From Gammaproteobacteria bacterium (lineage in GTDB: Bacteria > Pseudomonadota > Gammaproteobacteria > SZUA-229): DNA of 6,113 nucleotides. The notes beneath the pieces are model-generated. The model ran no database searches, had not been told where the DNA came from, and worked only from the letters and a program-made list of their open reading frames with translations. Within the stretch, counting starts at the first letter, position 1. Every line of letters begins with the position of its first letter. Positions 1-6,113 of the stretch are shown piece by piece. The DNA lies in contig JAQICG010000262.1 of the NCBI GenBank assembly GCA_027858635.1, positions 1 through 6,113 on the forward strand. Reading direction: 5' to 3'. A program made the position numbers and the translations under genes.

Positions 1-447
1 GTTCACGGTGAGACTCGTGCCATCAATACAGATCGAACCTTTAACGGCACTGGAGCGTTTCAGTTCCGCCGGCACCTGCACGGTGTACCTTGTTGATCGG
101 CCATCATTACTGATATTGACCACCTTGCCCAAACCGTCAACATGGCCGCTGACCAGATGACCGCCCAGACGCGTGGTGGGCAACAGGGCTTTTTCCAGAT
201 TAACCGGGCTGCCCGTTTTTAAATTTTTGAGCGTGGTCAGTGAAACCGTTTCATTGGAGACATCAGCCTCAAAACTGTGCGCATCAAATTTAACTGCGGT
301 TAAACACACACCATTGACCGCGATACTGTCGCCGAGCTTGACGTCGCTCATATCCAGTGACTGAACATCAACGATCAGCCGACTGTCACCACCAACGGCT
401 TCGATACGTTTAATTTTTCCGATCGCTTCAATGATTCCGGTAAACAT
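1..447 (-). CDS. ribE: Riboflavin synthase (alpha chain), N-terminal 149 residues, cut by window edge
   Basis: This enzyme dismutates two 6,7-dimethyl-8-ribityllumazine molecules into riboflavin and a pyrimidinedione, the last step of riboflavin synthesis in the cytosol. I translated the minus strand from the ATG at 447-445 and it stays open to base 1, giving 149 of the usual 200-220 residues. The start MFTGIIE is the hallmark N-terminus of the family. NGVCLT (residues 45-50), GGHLVSGHVD (95-104) and IDGTSLTVN (141-149) are the conserved lumazine-binding segments. Residues 1 to about 95 form the first lumazine-binding barrel, and the second starts near residue 98. Its AAAGG ribosome site overlaps the stop of the upstream proteasome-like gene, so translation of the two is probably coupled. 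The gene is called ribE in many bacteria and ribC in E. coli. Identity is secure; the C-terminus is not visible. Confidence 0.95.
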   Translation of the reverse strand, partial: MFTGIIEAIGKIKRIEAVGGDSRLIVDVQSLDMSDVKLGDSIAVNGVCLTAVKFDAHSFEADVSNETVSLTTLKNLKTGSPVNLEKALLPTTRLGGHLVSGHVDGLGKVVNISNDGRSTRYTVQVPAELKRSSAVKGSICIDGTSLTVN

Positions 448-454
448 TATTCAA

Positions 455-459
455 CCTTT
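455..459 (-). promoter_or_regulatory. Ribosome binding site of ribE, overlapping the preceding stop codon
   Basis: On the minus strand the bases read AAAGG, seven bases before the ribE ATG. Its first two bases belong to the TAA stop codon (460-458) of the upstream gene. Ribosomes finishing the proteasome-like protein therefore end on the initiation site of ribE, which suggests translational coupling. Confidence 0.6.
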
Positions 460-1033
460 AGGCGTTGTTTAACGCAATCGTGTAGCTTGTCAGAGGCATG
501 CCGGAAGCGGTATTAAACTCGGCACCAGCCTTAACTCCAACGGCAGCGATTTTTTCTGCGGTGTCATAAAGATCATAGACCGCAAACATTGCGCCTAATG
601 CGTATTCGGAGCCGGAACCAATTGACCAAAATCGCGTGTAGTGCGAAACCTCGCGCAATGAATGCACACCGAATATACCGTGCTCTGAAGCAATCAGGGC
701 ATCAATCTGTGTAGACTCATAGGGATCGTCATCTTCATCTTTGGTATTCAGAAAATACTTCTCTTTCAGAACCGGATGCAGACTTCGAAAGGTTTCAAAA
801 ATCGCTAACTTGGATGAAAAATCTGTCTTGATTTGCTTGTCCGCCAAAATGCTTTCCATCACCAACTGATGCGCCGCACTGCCGACGATGCCGATGTGCG
901 CATCTTTGGTTTTGATGATTTTGTCATGATCCGCGTCATACTCAGACCCCAGACGCAAATCACCAAAACTGGTTAAGCTATCCGCCGCAATACAAACCTG
1001 ACCGGCTTTCTTAACAACAACGATGGTGGACAT
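458..1033 (-). CDS. Proteasome-like Ntn hydrolase, HslV-related (BPH-type)
   Basis: This 191-residue protein looks like a proteasome beta-type (Ntn-hydrolase) subunit related to HslV. Read without Met1, its start STIVVVKKAGQV aligns with HslV TTIVSVRRNGQV. Ser2 then takes the place of the catalytic Thr1. Asp18 matches HslV Asp17, Lys38 in HDKI matches the active-site Lys33, and SIGSGSEYA (138-145) matches the HslV AIGSGGPYA loop. Met before Ser is normally removed, which would expose the serine. An acidic stretch (NTKDEDDDPYES, 96-107) appears to be an insertion relative to HslV. No signal peptide or membrane segment is seen. True HslV is usually followed by hslU, whereas here the neighbours are ribD (19 bases upstream) and ribE (10 bases downstream). 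This and the sequence differences point to the BPH family. The ribosome site AGGAG (1048-1044) is strong, ten bases before the ATG. Substrates and partners are unknown. The fold assignment is firm; the BPH label is from memory of the family. Confidence 0.8.
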   Translation of the reverse strand: MSTIVVVKKAGQVCIAADSLTSFGDLRLGSEYDADHDKIIKTKDAHIGIVGSAAHQLVMESILADKQIKTDFSSKLAIFETFRSLHPVLKEKYFLNTKDEDDDPYESTQIDALIASEHGIFGVHSLREVSHYTRFWSIGSGSEYALGAMFAVYDLYDTAEKIAAVGVKAGAEFNTASGMPLTSYTIALNNA

Positions 1034-1052
1034 TCAATTTATTCTCCTACTA

Positions 1053-2165
1053 TTATTTATGATAAACAGGCGTGGCGATGATGCGTAAATCTTTAGCCAG
1101 CATGCGCACATCCTGAATATCCAGCGAAATTCTATCCTTCATTTTTGACAGGCCCGGCAGTGCAAACAGACCTCTTGCCTGATCACCCATAATATGGGGC
1201 GCCATATAAACCACGACTTCATCGACCAGCTGCTGCTGCAAAAAGGCACCGCTCAAGAGCGCACCGGCTTCAACATGCACTTCATTGATTTCAATTTCGG
1301 ACAGATAGTTCAACGCGGTGTTCAAATCCACATGCCCGTCTTTTTCCGCCACTGACACAAACTTACAGCGCGAACTTTCTGTCGCATTTATTTCTGCACC
1401 AGCCCTGGCTGTCGTCATAACCAGCACATCACCATCGAGCGTTGCTGTTTTTGCATGGGCCGGGAAACGTGCCGCGCTGTCCAGTATAACGCGAAGCGGC
1501 TGCCTGATTTCAGCCACGCCCAGCTGTTTCGCTGAGAGCCTTACATTCATCGACGGGTCGTCCAGTAAAACCGTGCCGATGCCGGTCAAAACCGCTGAGC
1601 TTCGGGCTCTTAACCGCTGCACGTCCTGCCTTGCGGCCTCGCCGGTAATCCACTGGCTTTCTCCCGAGGCCATGGCCGTGCGTCCGTCCAGGCTCATCGC
1701 CATTTTTACGCGCACATATGGCCGACCCGTTTCCATGCGTTTGATGAAACCCGGATTTAATGCTCTGGCCTGAGTTTCCATCAAACCGCACTCCACCTTG
1801 ATGCCGCTGGTCTGTAATTTTTTTAGACCCTGCCCTGAAACCTGTGGATTCGGATCCCGCATCGCCACCACTACACGGCTGACACCGGCCTTGATCAATG
1901 CTTCGGCACAGGGCGGCGTTTTGCCGGTGTGACTGCACGGTTCCAGAGTCACATACGCTGTGGCATTCTCAGCTTCGGCTCCGGCCTGTCTCAGTGCCAG
2001 CACTTCGGCGTGAGGCTCACCTGCTTTGCGGTGCCAGCCTTCGCCTACAATATTTCCGCCTTTCACCACCACACAACCGACGCGCGGATTTGGATCGGTG
2101 CCATACAAACCTTTCTGCGCCAGACGCAGGGCGCGTTGCATAAACAGGTGATCCTGAGCTTTCAT
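1053..2165 (-). CDS. ribD: Bifunctional riboflavin biosynthesis deaminase/reductase RibD
   Basis: RibD deaminates 2,5-diamino-6-ribosylamino-pyrimidinone 5'-phosphate and then reduces the ribosyl side chain with NADPH, the second and third steps of riboflavin synthesis. Numbered from a GTG at 2177, the deaminase domain spans about residues 8-150. Its zinc site is HAE (56-58) with PCSHTGKTPPC (80-90; Cys81 and Cys90). The reductase domain follows from about 153 to the end, with the conserved LDGRTAMASGESQWIT stretch at 163-178. I chose the ATG at 2165-2163 (370 residues), which starts two residues ahead of the E. coli protein (367 residues). The in-frame GTG at 2177 directly abuts the nrdR stop and would add four residues. 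Neither start has a good ribosome site, so the choice is uncertain although the gene is not. It lies in the usual place between nrdR and ribE, but a proteasome-like gene separates it from ribE. Confidence 0.96.
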   Translation of the reverse strand: MKAQDHLFMQRALRLAQKGLYGTDPNPRVGCVVVKGGNIVGEGWHRKAGEPHAEVLALRQAGAEAENATAYVTLEPCSHTGKTPPCAEALIKAGVSRVVVAMRDPNPQVSGQGLKKLQTSGIKVECGLMETQARALNPGFIKRMETGRPYVRVKMAMSLDGRTAMASGESQWITGEAARQDVQRLRARSSAVLTGIGTVLLDDPSMNVRLSAKQLGVAEIRQPLRVILDSAARFPAHAKTATLDGDVLVMTTARAGAEINATESSRCKFVSVAEKDGHVDLNTALNYLSEIEINEVHVEAGALLSGAFLQQQLVDEVVVYMAPHIMGDQARGLFALPGLSKMKDRISLDIQDVRMLAKDLRIIATPVYHK

Positions 2166-2177
2166 CTCGGCAGACAC

Positions 2178-2654
2178 TTAAGAACTTTTATTCCGCGTCT
2201 TTTTTTTCTCATCCAGACGTTCAATAGCATCTCGAAAGGCATTGATATCGCTGAAATCCAGATAGACCGAAGCGAAGCGTATATAGGCCACGTGATCCAT
2301 CGCCAGCAACTCTTCCATTACCCAGTTGCCCAGCTTGCTGCTGTCAACTTCGCGCAGCCCCGCCGACATCAATTTATGCTTGACCCTATTCAGCGCCTCT
2401 TCAACCTGCTCGGTCACAACCGGACGTTTTTCCAGTGCCCGCATCACGCCCGCGCGTAACTTTTCATCGCTGTACGGAACGCGGCTGCCACTGCTCTTGA
2501 CGATGCGTGGCATATTCAGCTCAGCCGTTTCATAGGTGGTAAAGCGTTCACTGCAGGCAACGCACTCACGCCTTCTGCGTACCTGATCGCCGTCATTGGA
2601 TAAACGTGAATCAATAACGCGGGTATCAGGTTCTGAACAGAATGGACAGTGCAT
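2178..2654 (-). CDS. nrdR: Transcriptional repressor NrdR
   Basis: NrdR is the nucleotide-sensing repressor of ribonucleotide reductase operons. It binds paired NrdR boxes upstream of nrd genes when dATP is bound. The 158-residue length is typical. An N-terminal zinc ribbon uses Cys3 and Cys6 (MHCPFC) and Cys31 and Cys34 (CVAC), around the conserved DSR and RRRREC residues. An ATP-cone domain follows from about residue 49 to 139, opening with PRIVKSSGSRVPYSDEKL. The ATG at 2654 gives exactly the family N-terminus; its ribosome site is weak (a GAG about nine bases upstream). It follows glyA after 28 bases that include an AT-only inverted repeat (2667-2681), too weak to be a terminator, and is followed at once by ribD. 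No NrdR box was noticed in the window, so its targets are elsewhere. Confidence 0.96.
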   Translation of the reverse strand: MHCPFCSEPDTRVIDSRLSNDGDQVRRRRECVACSERFTTYETAELNMPRIVKSSGSRVPYSDEKLRAGVMRALEKRPVVTEQVEEALNRVKHKLMSAGLREVDSSKLGNWVMEELLAMDHVAYIRFASVYLDFSDINAFRDAIERLDEKKKTRNKSS

Positions 2655-2682
2655 GAGTTTGCTCGTTTATTTTAAAAATAAC

Positions 2683-3963
2683 TTAGGCATAGACTGGCAA
2701 GCGCTGGCAGATATCACGCACTTTTTCGATCACATCGTGAATCACTTTTTCGTCTGCATTCGCGCCGTCCATGCTGTCGATAATGTCACACATCCAGCCG
2801 GCCAGATTAGTGGCGTCTTCTGCGTTGAAGCCGCGCGTGGTCATCGCCGGCGTGCCGACGCGAATGCCGCTGGTGACAAACGGTGACTGTGGATCATTGG
2901 GCACGGCATTTTTATTGACGGTAATGTGGGCACGCCCCAAAGCCGCTTCGACATCTTTGCCGGTTAAGCCCTTGCCCACCAGATCCCACAGGAACAGGTG
3001 ATTATCGGTGCCGCCGGAAACCACGTTGAATCCGCGTTTGATGACCACCTCCGCCATGGCTCTGGCATTCACGATCACCTGTTTCTGATAATCGACAAAC
3101 TCCGGTTCTTGCGCGTCCAGAAAGGCCACGGCTTTGGCAGCGATGACGTGCATCAAAGGTCCGCCCTGAGTACCGGGGAAAATAGCGGAGTTTAATTTTT
3201 TGGCGATATCCTGATTCTTCATCACCGAATTCGCACCCGCCAGAATAATGCCGCCGCGAGGTCCGCGCAGCGTTTTATGGGTGGTGGAAGTGACCACATC
3301 GGCCACTTCCACCGGGTTGGGATACTGACCCGCTGCAATCAGACCGGCCACGTGGGCCATATCGACAAACAGATAGGCGCCGACGGAATCGGCAATTTTG
3401 CGGAAACGGTTCCAGTCCATCACCCGTGAATAGGCGGAGAAACCGGCGACAATCATTTTGGGCTTGTGCTCATCCGCCAGACGCTGAACTTCCTCGTAAT
3501 CGACTTCACCGGTTTCGATGTTGATACCATACTGCACGGCATTGTAGATTTTTCCGGAGAAACTGACTTTAGATCCGTGGGTAAGATGACCGCCATCTGA
3601 CAGCGACATGCCCAGTATGGTGTCGCCCGGCTGGCACAGCGCCATGTAGACCGCGGCGTTGGCCTGGGAGCCGGAATGGGGCTGCACGTTGGCGTATTCT
3701 GCGCCGAAGATCTGTTTCACGCGGTCAATTGCCAGCTGCTCGGCCACATCCACATTCTCGCAGCCGCCGTAATAACGTCGTGCGGGGTAGCCTTCGGCAT
3801 ACTTATTCGTTAACAACGAGCCCTGCGCCTGCATGACGCGGGGACTGGCGTAATTCTCGGAGGCGATCAGTTCGATATGCTCTTCCTGACGTCGAACTTC
3901 GTGCTCCATGGCAACCCACAACGCCTGATCATAGCCTTCAATAGTCATTTCTTTGGAAAACAT
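2683..3963 (-). CDS. glyA: Serine hydroxymethyltransferase
   Basis: GlyA is the PLP enzyme that converts serine and tetrahydrofolate to glycine and 5,10-methylene-THF, the main cytosolic source of one-carbon units. The 426-residue product aligns over its whole length with E. coli GlyA (417 residues). It includes HIELIASENY (29-38), the substrate region YAEGYPARRYYGG (55-67), the PLP-contacting DMAHVAG (201-207) and the Schiff-base lysine Lys230 in TTHKT. It ends in the familiar PVYA. I start it at the ATG at 3963-3961. An AGGAG lies five bases upstream, and MFSKEMTIEGYD matches the E. coli MLKREMNIADYD. A GTG at 3999 would add 12 residues but falls inside a hairpin and has no family match. 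It appears to be the first gene of the minus-strand string. No glycine or THF riboswitch pattern was recognised in its leader. Confidence 0.97.
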   Translation of the reverse strand: MFSKEMTIEGYDQALWVAMEHEVRRQEEHIELIASENYASPRVMQAQGSLLTNKYAEGYPARRYYGGCENVDVAEQLAIDRVKQIFGAEYANVQPHSGSQANAAVYMALCQPGDTILGMSLSDGGHLTHGSKVSFSGKIYNAVQYGINIETGEVDYEEVQRLADEHKPKMIVAGFSAYSRVMDWNRFRKIADSVGAYLFVDMAHVAGLIAAGQYPNPVEVADVVTSTTHKTLRGPRGGIILAGANSVMKNQDIAKKLNSAIFPGTQGGPLMHVIAAKAVAFLDAQEPEFVDYQKQVIVNARAMAEVVIKRGFNVVSGGTDNHLFLWDLVGKGLTGKDVEAALGRAHITVNKNAVPNDPQSPFVTSGIRVGTPAMTTRGFNAEDATNLAGWMCDIIDSMDGANADEKVIHDVIEKVRDICQRLPVYA

Positions 3964-3968
3964 GGTTA

Positions 3969-3973
3969 CTCCT
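3969..3973 (-). promoter_or_regulatory. Ribosome binding site of glyA, fixing its start
   Basis: The minus strand reads AGGAG followed by TAACC and then ATG. This near-ideal site, five bases before the ATG at 3963, selects that start over the longer in-frame GTG at 3999. Confidence 0.8.
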
Positions 3974-3988
3974 GATATGTTTGTACTG

Positions 3989-4018
3989 TGAATAAGCACT
4001 CATAAAGTGGCTCATTCA
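3989..4018 (-). promoter_or_regulatory. Inverted repeat or hairpin in the glyA leader
   Basis: In the glyA transcript sense, the arms TGAATGAGC-C-ACT and AGTGCTTATTCA can pair around the loop TTATG. I count about twelve pairs including one G-U wobble, with one bulged C. It ends 15 bases before the AGGAG ribosome site. It has no U-tract, so it is not a terminator. It could affect mRNA stability or translation, or as DNA be a dyad operator. The outer TGAAT and ATTCA arms recall the TGAA/TTCA halves of MetR sites, which control glyA in E. coli, but the spacing is far too wide for a standard MetR site. Confidence 0.4.
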
Positions 4019-4044
4019 TAAATTAATGGAGGCGCCCTAATAAA

Positions 4045-4061
4045 CCGCCGCTGAAAGGCGG
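4045..4061 (-). other. Short GC hairpin upstream of glyA
   Basis: CCGCC and GGCGG can form a five-pair stem with a seven-base loop. In the glyA direction it is followed by TTTATTAGGGCGCC, whose GGCG could instead pair with the first arm. The run of T is short and broken, so I do not call it a terminator. It lies in the glyA leader if the promoter is near 4100. Confidence 0.3.
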
Positions 4062-4087
4062 GCAATATTAACAAAAAGAAGCACTGG

Positions 4088-4166
4088 CTGCATGCATTTT
4101 ATGATACTAGCCGGCCGTAAGCTGGTGATTTGCATTTGATTATCAAGTTTTATACCCTGCATGCAT
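4088..4166. repeat. Pair of CTGCATGCAT direct repeats containing a palindrome
   Basis: The ten-base word CTGCATGCAT occurs at 4088-4097 and at 4157-4166, start points 69 bases apart. Each contains the palindrome TGCATGCA, and the second continues as TGCATGCATGC. They lie upstream of both divergent genes, so they may be paired operator sites. No regulator is assigned. The ATGCATTT run at the first copy resembles half of an NsrR-type site, but the second half is not convincing. Confidence 0.4.
4096..4106 (-). promoter_or_regulatory. Possible -10 region for glyA
   Basis: Read on the minus strand, TATCAT and the overlapping TAAAAT each match five of six bases of the sigma70 -10 consensus. No convincing -35 box lies at the right distance; ATCACC, 17 bases upstream of TATCAT, matches three of six. 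It is one of several weak candidates and is offered only as the best seen by eye. Confidence 0.2.
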
Positions 4167-4208
4167 GCTAAACCTTGAATACTTGGCATTCCATGCACAT
4201 ACTAAGCC

Positions 4209-4236
4209 TTTAATCTCGGCGCGTTCCCGATATAAT
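4209..4236 (+). promoter_or_regulatory. Probable sigma70 promoter for ettA
   Basis: A perfect -10 hexamer TATAAT lies at 4231-4236. The best -35 candidate is TTTAAT (4209-4214) with a 16-base spacer and only three of six matches. Transcription would start near 4243, leaving an untranslated leader of about 90 bases before the ettA ATG. Confidence 0.4.
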
Positions 4237-4331
4237 TCAAGCACAATAAAAACGCTGTCTGCTTTGCGCTGTCTATTCGAATTGCCCCGGGCGCTCATAA
4301 CAAACTTTTCAACCAGGTAATACACTGCAAT

Positions 4332-5996
<1,665 letters not shown>

Positions 5997-6034
5997 TGTT
6001 GGGGTGTAATTTCAATAATATTTAGAGATGCGGC

Positions 6035-6113
6035 CCACGGATAAAAAGCTTTGTCCGCGAAGGGCGCGAAAAGGTCAAAAAAACTTATTTACGTCCACAG
6101 ATAAACGCAGATG
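6035..6113. repeat. Edge of a probable dispersed intergenic repeat
   Basis: The non-coding tail after ettA contains CCACGGATAAA (6035-6045) and, exactly 60 bases on, CCACAGATAAA (6095-6105), differing at one base. Between them are the tandem words CGCGAAGGG (6056-6064) and CGCGAAAAGG (6065-6074). The end reads CACAGATAAA then CGCAGATG, a second copy of a ten-base unit cut off by the window edge. I recall this vocabulary (cacagataaacgcagatg, gcgaagg) from high-copy intergenic repeats in several proteobacterial genomes. The copy continues past the right edge, so its extent is unknown. Confidence 0.5.
6038..6057 (+). terminator. Hairpin after ettA, possible weak terminator
   Basis: The arms CGGATAAA and TTTGTCCG pair over eight positions (one T-G wobble) around the loop AAGC. 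It begins 42 bases after the ettA stop and is the only sizeable hairpin seen there. No T-run follows in the ettA direction, so it is a poor intrinsic terminator. It may simply be part of the repeat. Confidence 0.25.

Larger units (their letters stand above)
3964..4331. other. Divergent intergenic region between glyA and ettA
   Basis: This 368-base AT-rich stretch separates two divergent genes and must hold the promoters of both. From left to right it contains the glyA ribosome site, the 3989-4018 hairpin, a short GC hairpin (CCGCC at 4045-4049 with GGCGG at 4057-4061), two copies of CTGCATGCAT, and a TATAAT box for ettA. A 65-codon minus-strand frame (4340-4143) has no recognisable similarity, no good ribosome site and a start inside ettA, so I do not call it a gene. 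No tRNA, known riboswitch or mobile element was recognised. Confidence 0.7.

Noticed and set aside
173..364. Plus-strand 63-codon frame
   Set aside because: It is antisense to riboflavin synthase, whose protein sequence is clearly conserved.
458..1033. Calling the proteasome-like gene canonical hslV
   Set aside because: No hslU is adjacent, the nucleophile position is Ser, and the central and C-terminal parts diverge from HslV (acidic insertion, different tail).
1318..2459. Plus-strand and alternative minus-strand frames of 81-176 codons over ribD and nrdR
   Set aside because: They are shadows of two well-recognised genes; their composition is arginine- and serine-rich without domain signals.
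2667..2681. TTATTTT/AAAATAA inverted repeat between glyA and nrdR as a terminator
   Set aside because: It contains only A and T with a one-base centre, so it cannot form a stable terminator stem.
3964..3999. N-terminal extension of glyA from a GTG at 3999
   Set aside because: The extra 12 residues have no counterpart in the family and lie over a hairpin, while the ATG at 3963 has a strong AGGAG five bases upstream.
3964..4331. Glycine, THF or FMN riboswitch in the spacer
   Set aside because: None of the conserved core motifs of these classes was seen; only simple hairpins are present.

Overview
The window looks like a piece of a proteobacterial chromosome. The protein sequences closely resemble Gammaproteobacteria/Betaproteobacteria versions of GlyA, NrdR, RibD, riboflavin synthase and the ABC-F factor EttA. 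The order glyA-nrdR-ribD-ribE is familiar from those classes. A proteasome-like gene of the HslV-related type called BPH (betaproteobacterial proteasome homologue) favours a betaproteobacterium, or a gammaproteobacterium close to that branch. I cannot name a genus. By eye, glyA and ettA run at roughly 57-60% G+C, and the intergenic DNA is clearly more AT-rich.

Layout. The left two thirds (1-3963) is one tightly packed minus-strand gene string. In transcription order it is glyA (3963-2683), nrdR (2654-2178), ribD (2165-1053), a proteasome-like Ntn-hydrolase gene (1033-458) and riboflavin synthase ribE (from 447, running off the left edge). Gaps are 28, 12, 19 and 10 bases, with no terminator visible between genes, so co-transcription is likely. 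A 368-base AT-rich divergent region (3964-4331) holds the 5' leader of glyA, two hairpins, a pair of CTGCATGCAT repeats and a TATAAT -10 box facing right. The plus-strand gene ettA fills 4332-5996. The last 117 bases are non-coding and contain what looks like the edge of a dispersed intergenic repeat.

How the genes relate. GlyA makes glycine and 5,10-methylene-THF. NrdR represses ribonucleotide reductase genes. RibD and RibE carry out the early and final steps of riboflavin synthesis, and ribBA and ribH probably lie beyond the left edge. EttA is a separate, divergently transcribed translation factor.

The most unusual item is the small proteasome homologue between ribD and ribE. It keeps the Ntn-protease active-site pattern but has serine where HslV has its threonine nucleophile, and no unfoldase partner is encoded in the window. 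I regard it as a member of a sparsely characterised known family in a noteworthy place, not as a wholly new system.
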